Of a stretch of DNA of 64,000 bases, positions 25,463 to 34,631 are shown piece after piece (the stretch's first letter is position 1; the number at the start of each line of letters is the position of its first letter). The DNA is from Albimonas marina. Its GTDB lineage: Bacteria; Pseudomonadota; Alphaproteobacteria; Rhodobacterales; Rhodobacteraceae. The notes beneath the pieces are model-generated. The model made no database searches. It saw only the letters and a program-made list of their open reading frames with translations, and was not told where the DNA came from. Location of the stretch: positions 124,001-188,000 of the forward strand of contig NZ_JARHUC010000005.1 in the NCBI RefSeq assembly GCF_029223255.1. The letters run 5' to 3'. Position numbers and translations under genes: made by a program.

Positions 25463-25885
25463 CTAGCCGTCCAGCCGCTTGACCAGGGTCACCTCGTTGA
25501 TCCCGTCGCGGCGCGCGTAGGCGACCTCGTCCATCATCGACTGCACCAGGTGGATGCCCAGCCCCCCCACGGCGCGGTCGTCGAGCTCCGCGTCCACGTC
25601 GGGCGCCTCGGCCCCGGTGGGGTCGAAGGGGCGGGCGTCGTCGCGCACCACCGCCGTCGCCGCCCCGTCCGAGAGCGTGATCGAGACCTCGATCCGCCCC
25701 GTCGCGCCGTCCTCATAGCCGTAGCCGATGGTGTTGGTCAAAAGCTCGTCCAGCGACAGCGCCAGCGCGTGGGCGGCGCCCATCGGCAGGTCCTGCGCCT
25801 CGCAGAACGCCTCCACCGCCTCGGCCAGGCGCCCGACCTCGGCGAGATCGTTGGCCAGGACCAGGCGCAGGGCGGGCCCGCTCAT
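25463..25885 (-). CDS. Anti-sigma factor-type HATPase serine kinase (RsbW-like)
   Basis: A 140-residue GHKL ATPase of the RsbW/SpoIIAB type. The N box is ELLTN (47-51), a G1-like box is RDDARPFDP (81-89), and the glycine-rich G2 box is VGGLGIHLV (106-114). Such kinases phosphorylate a STAS antagonist and sequester a sigma factor or another partner. Its ATG at 25885 overlaps the stop of the cyclase gene (ATGA) and the STAS gene follows after 35 bases, so kinase and antagonist are an operon pair. The partner that is held by this kinase is not evident nearby. Confidence 0.92.
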   Translation of the reverse strand: MSGPALRLVLANDLAEVGRLAEAVEAFCEAQDLPMGAAHALALSLDELLTNTIGYGYEDGATGRIEVSITLSDGAATAVVRDDARPFDPTGAEAPDVDAELDDRAVGGLGIHLVQSMMDEVAYARRDGINEVTLVKRLDG

Positions 25886-27087
25886 CGCCGCGCCTCCGCG
25901 AGGGCGGGGGCGAGGGGGCGCACGCGGTAGACCGTCTCGCGGCCGAACTTCTTGGGCAGCTCCTTCTCGCCCACGTAGTCGACCGCGAAGGCGGGCGGCA
26001 CGGGGCGCCCGGTCAGGCGGGCCTCGTGCTCGGCCGCGTCCATCTCGGCGCGCAGCAGGGCAACGAAATGCTGGGAGGCGTAGATCTCCCCCGGCGCGGC
26101 CACCGCCTCGATCCGGGCCGCGCGGTTCACGTGGTGGCCGAAGATCATCGAGCGGCCGGTCAGCGGGTGCAGGCCGACGTAGACGGGGCCCGCGTGAAGC
26201 GCCACGCGGAAGCGGGGGCGGGCCTCGAGGCCGAAGCGCTCGAGCTCGAGCTCCGCCACGCCGGCGGTCAGCTCGGCCGCGTAGCCGGCGAGGTCGGTGG
26301 CGGTCTCGGCGGCGGCGTGGACCGCGTCGCCCCAGGTGTTGATCAGGATCGGGGCGGTCGCGCGCGCCTCGATGCGGGTCTGCACCTCGGCGAGGAAGTC
26401 CCACAGGAGCGGCACCTGCTCGTCGCGCAAGGTCGAGTAGGTGGCGAGGTCGGCGAAGAAGATCGCGCGCACCACCAGCGGGCTGGCGCCGAAGGCGAGC
26501 GCGCCGAGGTCGGGGTCGATGTCCGCCGGCGCGCCCGCGCGGGCGTCGCCGCGGGGATCGTCCAGGTCGATCAGGGACAGCCGCTCGATCTCGGGCCACT
26601 GGTCCATGAAGTCGGCGGGGGAGCCGGGCTCGGCCGGGGCCGAGGGGCTCCAGCAGGCCAGCAGGCGGGCGGCGCCGCCCCGGTTCTCGGCATGGAGGCG
26701 GGCGAGGCCCTGCAGGACCTGGTTGTTGAAGCGGAGCTGGATCTCGTCGCCGGCCAGGCGCTCCTCCCCCGAGGTTTCGAAGCGGGCGGCGGCGGCGCGC
26801 ACGGCCTCGAACCGGGCGAGGTGGCCGGGGCCGGCGGGGGCCACGTGCCATTGCGCGAAGTCGTCGGGCGCGCAGGGCAGGAACAGGTGCAGCTCGGCCC
26901 CGCGGGCGAGGGCCGCCTCGGCGAAGATCAGGCCGGGGCCGGCCGAGGGGCAGGTGTAGGCGACCGCGGCCTCGGGCGGGAAGGCGGCGGCGATCTCCTC
27001 GCGCAGGGCGGATTCGCAGGCGGGGGTCAGCCACGCCGGCTCGGCGGCGTAGGGGGCGGCGCACAGGATCACGGTCTCGGCGGTCAC
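25882..27087 (-). CDS. Class III adenylate/guanylate cyclase, soluble
   Basis: A 401-residue cytosolic protein. Residues 1-195 form an unrecognised N-terminal domain ('ELHLFLPCAPDDFAQWHVAP', 'GGAARLLACWSP'). Residues 205-385 are a class III cyclase domain with both metal-binding aspartates (Asp213 in FFADLATYS and Asp254 in TWGDAVHAA) and the transition-state residues Asn321 and Arg325 in NRAARIE, so it should be active. The start is taken as GTG 27087, 8 bases after GGGAGG; an upstream ATG at 27153 would add 22 residues. It is the first gene of the operon with an anti-sigma kinase and a STAS protein, linking a cyclic nucleotide to partner switching. Confidence 0.9.
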   Translation of the reverse strand: MTAETVILCAAPYAAEPAWLTPACESALREEIAAAFPPEAAVAYTCPSAGPGLIFAEAALARGAELHLFLPCAPDDFAQWHVAPAGPGHLARFEAVRAAAARFETSGEERLAGDEIQLRFNNQVLQGLARLHAENRGGAARLLACWSPSAPAEPGSPADFMDQWPEIERLSLIDLDDPRGDARAGAPADIDPDLGALAFGASPLVVRAIFFADLATYSTLRDEQVPLLWDFLAEVQTRIEARATAPILINTWGDAVHAAAETATDLAGYAAELTAGVAELELERFGLEARPRFRVALHAGPVYVGLHPLTGRSMIFGHHVNRAARIEAVAAPGEIYASQHFVALLRAEMDAAEHEARLTGRPVPPAFAVDYVGEKELPKKFGRETVYRVRPLAPALAEARR

Positions 27088-27418
27088 CGGCCGGTCCTCC
27101 CTCGCCTCACGCACGTCGGGGGGACTGTAGGGGGCGGCCGGGCGCGGGCGCAAGCGGCGAGCGGGGGAGAGGCGGGCGGGGGGGAGAGGCGGGGGCGGAC
27201 GGGGCGCGGCGAGGCGCGGGGTTGCGCCGGGCGGCGGGGGGAGCGATGACGTGGGGGTCGGCGCGGAGCCCCGCGCTCCCGTCCCGTCCCCCCTGCGCCC
27301 CGCGACCCCGCGTCGCCGGACGCGGCGGAGCGGAAGGGTCTAGAACCTTCCCTGCCGACAGGCAGGCGCGCCGCAGGGTCCCTGCCCCTTCCGCAGGCAA
27401 GAGCAAAGGAACACGATC
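27088..27418. other. Divergent intergenic region, cyclase and phosphatase genes
   Basis: About 330 bases. The left half is GC-rich low complexity; the right half holds palindromes at 27332-27351 and 27351-27366 and AAAGGAA before the phosphatase start. No gene is seen. Confidence 0.5.
27332..27366. promoter_or_regulatory. Palindromes upstream of the phosphatase gene
   Basis: GGAAGGGTCTAGAACCTTCC (27332-27351) is palindromic at 18 of 20 bases. It is followed directly by the perfect CCTGCC-GACA-GGCAGG (27351-27366). They lie about 60-90 bases before ATG 27419, where an operator would be expected. Confidence 0.4.
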
Positions 27419-28168
27419 ATGGCCAGTCTGCTGCACCCCGACGCGCCGAACTTCCGCTCCTTCTGCGGCCTGGAGCTGCCGGACGGCCGCCGGGTGCGCC
27501 AGAAGCGCTTCTACCGCTGCGCCTCGCCCCGCACCTTCGGCCCCGCGGGCCTGGAGGCGCTGGAGGCGCTGGACCCCTACGCGGTGATCGACCTGCGCGG
27601 GCGCGACGAGGCGGCGGCGAACGCCTACGTGCTGCCGGACTCGATCCGCGACCGCCGCGTGGCCCTGCCCATCGAGCCCAAGACCGGCGACCGCGTGCGC
27701 GAGCTGCACGAGGCCGGCAAGCTGGACCGCGAGAGCGCGCGCGAGGCGATGCGCGAGACCTACCGCTATTACGTCGAGGAGAACGCCGACGTCTTCCACG
27801 ACCTGCTGCGCCTGGCGCACGAGAGCGGCGGCCGCCCGATCGTGTGGCACTGCGCGGCGGGCAAGGACCGCACCGGCTTCGCGGGCGCGATGATCCTGGG
27901 CACGCTGGGCGCGGCGGAGGAGGCGGTGATGGCCGACTACCTCGCCACCAACGACCTGTGGGCGCCGCCGGCCAACTCCACCGTCAGCGCGGTGCCGGAG
28001 ATGGCGCGCGAGGCGCTGCGCCGGGTCGAGGCGGATTACCTGCAGACCGCGCTCGACGCGGTGGCGCGCCGCTACGGCTCGATGTTCGCCTTCGCGGCCG
28101 AGGCGCTGGGCGGCGAGGACCAGGTGGCGGTGTTCGTGACCGACGCGGTGGAGCCCGCCGCGGCCTGA
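27419..28168 (+). CDS. Tyrosine/serine protein phosphatase, Cys-based (PF13350-like)
   Basis: A 249-residue protein-tyrosine-phosphatase-fold enzyme. HCAAGKDRTG (144-153) is the P-loop, with Cys145 as nucleophile and Arg151 binding phosphate; the GKDRTG form is typical of the lipid/tyrosine phosphatase family that includes LipA and MptpB. 'YAVIDLRGRDEAAAN' earlier in the chain is the conserved Asp-Leu-Arg strand. There is no signal peptide. The substrate may be a protein or a phosphoinositide-like lipid. It is a single gene, divergent from the cyclase operon and closed by a perfect hairpin. Confidence 0.92.
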   Translation: MASLLHPDAPNFRSFCGLELPDGRRVRQKRFYRCASPRTFGPAGLEALEALDPYAVIDLRGRDEAAANAYVLPDSIRDRRVALPIEPKTGDRVRELHEAGKLDRESAREAMRETYRYYVEENADVFHDLLRLAHESGGRPIVWHCAAGKDRTGFAGAMILGTLGAAEEAVMADYLATNDLWAPPANSTVSAVPEMAREALRRVEADYLQTALDAVARRYGSMFAFAAEALGGEDQVAVFVTDAVEPAAA

Positions 28169-28191
28169 CGCCCGCCCGCCGACGCATCGAG

Positions 28192-28232
28192 ACCGCCGCC
28201 GCCGGGGCCCCGGCGGCGGCGGTTTGCGTTTC
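28192..28232. terminator. Strong bidirectional terminator
   Basis: A perfect 32-base palindrome (28192-28223, ACCGCCGCCGCC... to ...GGCGGT) is followed by TTGCGTTTCG. It lies between the convergent phosphatase and PfkB genes. Confidence 0.85.
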
Positions 28233-28243
28233 GGGGGCGGCGC

Positions 28244-29188
28244 TCAGAACCGCTCGCGCGTCACCTGCTCGAGCTTGGCGAGGGTTCCGTCGAGGGTGCA
28301 CAGGTCGGTGCCCGCGGTGGTGACCGCGTCGGCGGCGGCGGCGACGGCGAAGGCCAGCGCCTCGACGAAGGGGCGCCCGTCCGAGAGGCCGATGGCCAGC
28401 GCCGCCACGAAGCTGTCGCCGGCGCCGGTGGAGGACAGGACCTCGACCTTCGGGGGGGCGCAATGCCAGGCCTCGTCCGCGGTGGCGGCCCAGGCGCCGT
28501 CGCCGCCGAGGGTGACGATGGCGATCTCGGCCGCGCCCCGGTCGACGAGCTCGCGGGCCAGGCGCTCGGCCTCGGGGGGGCCGAACTCGGTCCAGCCCAT
28601 CAGCTCCATGCCCTCGTAATGGTCCATGCGCAGGACATGGGCGCCGGTGTTGGGCTGGGCGGCGACGGCCAGCGGGCGGCCGGAGGTGTCGACGATCACC
28701 CGCGCCCCGATGCGCCCGGCCAGCGCGCAGAGGCGGCGGGGGAAGTCCTCGGGCACGCCGGGGGGCTGGGAGCCGGAGAGGACCACCAGGTCGCCCGGGC
28801 GCATCGCCTGGGTGAGGGCGGCGAGGGCGCCCTGCCAGACCGGCTCCCCCCACGGCTCGCCGGGCAGGACGAAGCGATACTGGCCGCCGCTCTCGCGGTC
28901 GTGGACGGCGATGCTCTGCCGGGTGGGGACGCCGCAGTCGTGCCAGACGGCGGGCAGGCCCTCGGCCTCGAACAGCTGGCGGTAGGCGGGGCCGAGGGGG
29001 GCGCCGGTGCAGATGAAGGCCTCAGACGCGCCGCCCAGCTTGCGGATCGCGCGGCTGACGTTGGCGCCGCCGCCGCCGGGGTCCATCTGCGGCGGCTCGC
29101 ACCGCATCTTGTGGCCCTCCTCCAGCCGCTCGACCCCCGTGGTGAGGTCGAGCGCGGGGTTCAGGGTGACGGTCAGGATGCGGGACAT
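28244..29188 (-). CDS. PfkB-family sugar-phosphate kinase (1-phosphofructokinase type)
   Basis: A 314-residue ribokinase-fold enzyme. 'ILTVTLNPALDLTTGVERL' is the N-terminal signature of the FruK/PfkB/LacC group and 'DPGGGGANVSRAIRKLGG' the substrate-binding diglycine region. STGAGDSFVAAL near the C-terminus holds the catalytic Asp and anion hole. It would phosphorylate a sugar phosphate such as fructose-1-phosphate, fructose-6-phosphate or tagatose-6-phosphate. No PTS or fructose genes are near. It lies 91 bases downstream of the ugp-2H phosphoesterase operon on the same strand and may be co-transcribed. Confidence 0.92.
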   Translation of the reverse strand: MSRILTVTLNPALDLTTGVERLEEGHKMRCEPPQMDPGGGGANVSRAIRKLGGASEAFICTGAPLGPAYRQLFEAEGLPAVWHDCGVPTRQSIAVHDRESGGQYRFVLPGEPWGEPVWQGALAALTQAMRPGDLVVLSGSQPPGVPEDFPRRLCALAGRIGARVIVDTSGRPLAVAAQPNTGAHVLRMDHYEGMELMGWTEFGPPEAERLARELVDRGAAEIAIVTLGGDGAWAATADEAWHCAPPKVEVLSSTGAGDSFVAALAIGLSDGRPFVEALAFAVAAAADAVTTAGTDLCTLDGTLAKLEQVTRERF

Positions 29189-29279
29189 GCGCGCTCCGTT
29201 CGCTTGGCTGCGGCGCGGAGCCTAGCGGAGCGGAGGGGGCGGGCTGAACCCCCTGCGGCGACGCAGCATGGGCCGCGCG

Positions 29280-29986
29280 TCAGCCGAGGGTGAAGAGGGG
29301 GCGGAACTCGGTCATGTCGTCGAAGAGGCAGACCTCCGGCGGGCCGAGATCGAGGGCGGGGAGGGCGTCGAGCAGCGCGGCCTCCGCCTCGGCCAGGATG
29401 GCGTCGGCCGCGGCGGCCTCGTGGGGCGCGGGCCAGTCGATCAGGTAGGCGAGCGTGATGTGGAAGCGGTACTCGGCATGCCCCGGGCGGGCCGAGAGGC
29501 CGGTCGCCGCCGCCATCCGGTCGCGCAGCGCGCGCAGGCGCGCGTCCTCGGCCGGGGTCTCGCCGCGCAGCGCCACCCCCATGCCCGAGGGCGAGAGGGC
29601 GAGCCCGTCGAGCGCCATGCGGAATACGGGGGCGGTGTCGAGGGCGAAGCCGCGCAGCCGCTCGGTCGTCCGCGCGTCGGCGAGGCGGCCGTCGAGCGTG
29701 GGGTCGAGGTCCTGCGGCCAGGCGGCGCCGCGGCGGCCGTGCAGCAGGATGTCGAACATCGTCATGTGGAACGACGACGGCGGCAGCCAGGCCCAGAAAC
29801 GGGCGAGGCCCGCATCCTCCATCCGCGCGCGCACGGCGGCGAGCGCGGCGTTGGCGGCGGGGTCGCGGACGTGGGCGACGACGGTGCAGCCCGGGTCGGG
29901 CAGCGCGTGGCCGCGGGCGTCGAAGCGCAGGTCGAGATAGGTGGGCGGGGCCTCGCCCTGACGGGCGGCGATGGCGTCGGAGAGCC

Positions 29987-29990
<4 letters not shown>
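29280..29990 (-). CDS. 2H phosphoesterase (DUF1868-like) in the ugpQ position
   Basis: A 236-residue protein with two H-x-T motifs, FHMT (74-77) and FHIT (176-179), about 100 residues apart; they define the 2H phosphoesterase superfamily, whose members cleave cyclic phosphodiesters and related bonds. The rest matches the style of DUF1868 ('[16 protein letters not shown]', '[15 protein letters not shown]'). It starts with GTG overlapping the stop of ugpC (GTGA), so it is translationally coupled to the transporter. In E. coli the gene after ugpC is ugpQ, a glycerophosphodiester phosphodiesterase; this protein may fill that role with an unrelated fold. That is inference. Confidence 0.82.
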
Positions 29991-31107
<1,117 letters not shown>

Positions 31108-31111
<4 letters not shown>

Positions 31112-32025
31112 TTCTCGGTCTCCACCAGGCCCTTCACGAAGGCGCGCTGGAAGATCAGGACGATCAGCGCGGGCGGAAGCATGGCCAGGATCGCCATGGC
31201 CAGGGCCTTGTTGTACTCGGGGATGTTGGCGCCGATCCACACCTGGAGGATCTGGCGGATGCCGCGGACGATGGTGAACAGGCTCTCGTCCGTCGTCATC
31301 AGCGCGGGCCAGAGGTACTGGTTCCAGCCGACCACGAACATGATGATGAAGATCGCGGCGACCATGGTCTTCGACAGCGGGACCAGGATGTCGATGAAGA
31401 AGCGCACCGGGCCCGCGCCGTCGATGCGCGCGGCCTCCAGCAGTTCGTCCGGGACGGACTTGAAGAACTGGCGGAAGTAGAAGGTCGCGGTCGCCGAGGC
31501 GATCAGCGGCAGGATCATGCCGGTCCAGCTGTTCAGCAGGCCCATCGACTGCACCACCTCGTAGGAGGGCAGGATGCGCACCTCGAGCGGGAGCAGCAGG
31601 GTCGAGAAGATGATCCAGAAGGCGAGCGCGCCGAAGGGGATGCGGAAGTAGACGATGGCGTAGGCGGCCAGCATCGAGATCACGATCTTGCCCACCGCGA
31701 AGCCCAGGCCCAGCAGGACCGAGTTCCACAGCATCCGCACCCCGGTGATGTCGCCGGTGAAGCCGCCGCGGTCGAAGAGGACCGCGCCGTAGGTGTCGGC
31801 GAAATGCCCGCCATAGCCGAGCTGGAGGCCCTCGGAGTGGATCACGATCGGGTCGTAGGTCGAGGAGGCGAAGGCCACCAGCAGGGGCGCCGCCATCAGC
31901 AGCACGCCCAGGATCAGCACGACGTGGTGATAGAGCTGCACCCGGTCGCGGCGGCGTTTCGCGCCCGCCCTGGCGGCGGCGCGCGACCAGGAGTCGGCGA
32001 GGGCGGGATCGGTCGAGACGGTCAT
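31108..32025 (-). CDS. ugpE: ABC transporter permease, UgpE-like
   Basis: A 305-residue inner-membrane permease of the CUT1/MalG type with six predicted helices. The first is '[20 protein letters not shown]' (about 35-54). The EAA loop reads '[17 protein letters not shown]'. The long periplasmic loop after TM1 with '[20 protein letters not shown]' resembles UgpE. It pairs with UgpA, encoded 10 bases upstream. Confidence 0.93.
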
Positions 32026-32035
32026 GGATCTGTCC

Positions 32036-32917
32036 TCAGGCGTAGTGGACGCGCCGCTCGATCAGGCGGAACTGGACGACGGTCAGCAGGAACACCGCGA
32101 CCATCAGGATCACCGACTGCGCCGAGCTGCCGCCCAGGTCCTGCCCGCGGAAGCCGTCGAGGAAGACCTTGTAGACGAGGGTGACGGGGTTGTTGCCCGG
32201 CTCCCCCTTCAGCATCACGTCGACGAGGCCGAAGGTCTCGAACAGGGCGTAGGTGATGTTGATGATCAGCAGGAAGAAGCTGGTCGGGGCGAGCAGCGGG
32301 AACACCACCGTCCAGAAGCGCCGGATCGGGGAGCGGCAGTCGATCGAGGCGGCCTCCTTGAGGCTGTTGGGCACGCCCTGCAGGCCGGAGAGGAAGAAGA
32401 TGAAGTTCACCGGGATCTGCTTCCACGCGGCGACGGTCATCATCGCGATCGCGGTGTCGGTGTAGTCGAAGCCCACCCGCATGTCCCAGCCCAGCCAGCC
32501 CGCGAAGGTCTTCAGCGGGCCGATGTGCTGGTCGAAGAGCATCGAGCCCACCAGCCCCGCCACCGGGGGGGCGATGGCGTAGACCCACATCAGCGCCGTC
32601 TTGTAGCTCGACCGCCCCCGCAGCACCGCGTCGGCCGAAACCGCGAGCGCCAGCGCGACGGCGAGCGACACGAACGCCACCACGACGGTGAACAGCGCCG
32701 TGAACCAGGCGGCGCGCGCGTAGGAGGCGTTGGTGACCGCGTCCACGTAGTTGTCGACGCCCACGAAGGTGCGCGTGCCGAAGAACGGGTCCTCGATATG
32801 GAACGAGGAGATCGCCGCCTCGGCCGAGGGCCACAGGAAGAAGATCGCGACGATGGCCATCTGCGGCAGCAGCAGCAGGTACGGCGTCGGGGAGGGGCCG
32901 AAGAGGGCCTTCTTCAT
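32036..32917 (-). CDS. ugpA: ABC transporter permease, UgpA-like
   Basis: A 293-residue inner-membrane permease of the CUT1/MalF type. The N-terminus 'PTPYLLLLPQMAIVAIFFLW' gives TM1, 'SFHIEDPFFGTRTFVGVDNY' is the typical periplasmic stretch after it, and 'LKEAASIDCRSPIRRFWTVV' is the EAA loop that contacts UgpC. ATG 32917 is chosen; no strong ribosome site is visible, which may mean lower expression than the binding protein. It sits second in ugpBAEC order. Confidence 0.92.
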   Translation of the reverse strand: MKKALFGPSPTPYLLLLPQMAIVAIFFLWPSAEAAISSFHIEDPFFGTRTFVGVDNYVDAVTNASYARAAWFTALFTVVVAFVSLAVALALAVSADAVLRGRSSYKTALMWVYAIAPPVAGLVGSMLFDQHIGPLKTFAGWLGWDMRVGFDYTDTAIAMMTVAAWKQIPVNFIFFLSGLQGVPNSLKEAASIDCRSPIRRFWTVVFPLLAPTSFFLLIINITYALFETFGLVDVMLKGEPGNNPVTLVYKVFLDGFRGQDLGGSSAQSVILMVAVFLLTVVQFRLIERRVHYA

Positions 32918-33046
32918 GGGCTCGGGCTCGTCAGATCGAAGGGGGGCCGGGACGCGGGGATCGGCGCGGCGCGCCTGCGCCGCCGGGACCGGGATGCGCC
33001 GACCGTCCACGAAGGGGCCGGGATGGCGCGTCCCCGCAAGGTGGAG

Positions 33047-33073
33047 ACGGGGGCGCCGCGCGGGCGCCCCCGT
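33047..33073. terminator. Attenuator-like hairpin after ugpB
   Basis: ACGGGGGCGCC (33047-33057) pairs perfectly with GGCGCCCCCGT (33063-33073) around a 5-base loop. It lies between ugpB and ugpA, with no T tract on the minus strand, and so probably caps ugpB mRNA against decay or lowers read-through. Confidence 0.6.
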
Positions 33074-33092
33074 TCGGGGAGAGGGGCCGGGA

Positions 33093-34394
33093 TCAGCCCG
33101 AGGTCTTGGCGAAGCGCTCGAGGATCTTGTCGCCCTCGGCGTCGATCGTCTTCAGCGCGTCCTCGACCGAGGTCTCGCCGGAGAAGATCTTGCCCGTCTC
33201 GCGGTTGATGACGTCGCGGACCTGCGGGTAGAAGCCCAGGCGGTAGCCCTTGGTCCACTCGCCCGCCGGCAGCATCAGCTGCAGGATGCCGGTCTCGGCG
33301 GAGGGCTTCTCGTCGTAGTAGCCGTCGGCCTTGGCCATCTCGTAGGCGGCGGTGGTGATCGGCACGTAGCCGGTCTCGCGGTGCCACATGTACTGGACCT
33401 CGGGCGAGGTCAGGAACTCGAAGAACGCGGCGGTGGCCTTGTTCTCCTCGGCCGGATGGCCGGCCAGGGCGAACAGCGCGGCGCCGCCGATGAAGGTGGA
33501 CCCGCCCGCGCCCTCGACCGAACCCCAGTAGGGCAGGAAGGTCGAGGAGAACGGATGCTTCATCGACTGCTGCAGGCCGCCGAAGGAGCCCGAGGAGCCG
33601 ATCCACATCGCCACGTCGCCGTTCTCGAACGGCTGCTGGTTGTCGTTCCAGCCGGGGCCGTAGTAGCCGAACAGGCCCGCCTGCTGCCACTCGCGCAGCT
33701 TCTCGAAGTGATGCTGGATCTCAGGGGTCGAGGACAGCAGCAGCTCGACGCTCTGGGCGGAGTCGTAGCCGTTGTTCTGCGTGGCGAAGGGCAGGTTGTG
33801 GCGCGAGAAGAAGTTCTCGACGAAGATCCAGGGCATGTGGCTCTGGGCCAGCGGCACGTAGCCCGCGGCCTTGAGCTTCGGCGCGATCTGCTCGAACTCC
33901 TCCCAGGTCTTGGGGGCCTCGACGCCGGCTTTCTCCAAAGCCTCGGTGTTGTAGTAGAGGATCGGGGTCGAGGAGTTGAACGGCATGCCGATCATCTTGC
34001 CCGACGCGTCGGCGTACATGTAGCGCACGCCGTCGATGTAGTCGGTGACGTCGAAGCCGGCGCCGGCCTCGTTCAGCAGGTCCTCGGCGGGCAGCACCGC
34101 GCCCTTGGCGCCGATGATCGTGGCCGAGCCGGCGTCGAACACCTGCACGATGTTGGGCTGCTCGCCGGCGCGGAAGGCGGCGATGACGTTGGTCAGCGTC
34201 TCCTCGTAGCCGCCCTTGTAGACGGGCGTGATCTTGTACTCGGACTGGGAGGCGTTGAACTGGGTGGAGATCTCGTTGACCACCTCGCCCAGCTTGCCGC
34301 CCATGGCGTGCCACCAGGTGATTTCGGTCTGGGCCTGGGCGGCGGCGGCGGAGGCGGCCAGCGCGCCGGCGGCGAGCAGCGTCTTGCGGAACAT
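33093..34394 (-). CDS. ugpB: Glycerol-3-phosphate-type ABC transporter binding protein
   Basis: A 433-residue periplasmic protein with a Sec signal ('MFRKTLLAAGALAASAAAAQ', cleavage at AQA near residue 22). The mature N-terminus 'TEITWWHAMGGKLGEVVNEI' and 'NIVQVFDAGSATI' are characteristic of UgpB, as is 'KMIGMPFNSSTPILYYN'. It captures sn-glycerol-3-phosphate or glycerophosphodiesters and hands them to UgpAE. GAGGGATG precedes the start. It is first in the operon and is followed by a strong hairpin. Confidence 0.94.
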   Translation of the reverse strand: MFRKTLLAAGALAASAAAAQAQTEITWWHAMGGKLGEVVNEISTQFNASQSEYKITPVYKGGYEETLTNVIAAFRAGEQPNIVQVFDAGSATIIGAKGAVLPAEDLLNEAGAGFDVTDYIDGVRYMYADASGKMIGMPFNSSTPILYYNTEALEKAGVEAPKTWEEFEQIAPKLKAAGYVPLAQSHMPWIFVENFFSRHNLPFATQNNGYDSAQSVELLLSSTPEIQHHFEKLREWQQAGLFGYYGPGWNDNQQPFENGDVAMWIGSSGSFGGLQQSMKHPFSSTFLPYWGSVEGAGGSTFIGGAALFALAGHPAEENKATAAFFEFLTSPEVQYMWHRETGYVPITTAAYEMAKADGYYDEKPSAETGILQLMLPAGEWTKGYRLGFYPQVRDVINRETGKIFSGETSVEDALKTIDAEGDKILERFAKTSG

Positions 34395-34631
34395 GCGTCA
34401 TCCCTCGGTTGGACGTCGGGAGCCCGCGCATCCCGGAGGGGACCGCGGGCGAACCGGGGGCGATGCCTAGCGCCGGTCGATGTCGCGCCGATCACGGTTT
34501 CATGTCGTTTGCATTGCAATCAACCGGGGCGGCGGGGGTAGCGAGGGGGCCGCGCTCGGGCGCGTTAATCCTTTTTTAGGACGACTCGGCCAGACCTAAG
34601 CTTGGGGACTTGGGTTCGAGGAGTTTGGGTC
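34395..34631. promoter_or_regulatory. Divergent promoter region ugpB / GGDEF-EAL
   Basis: This gap has two AT-rich islands. TTGCATTGCAA (34509-34519) is a perfect 11-base palindrome, about 115 bases before ugpB and likely an operator for it. GTTAATCCTTTTTTAGG (about 34564-34580) probably belongs to the promoter of the GGDEF-EAL gene. A Pho box was looked for and not seen. Confidence 0.5.

Noticed and set aside
13228-27087. Sensory region considered as a phage or genomic island
   Set aside because: No integrase, tRNA, attachment repeats or change of base composition; codon use equals that of the flanks.
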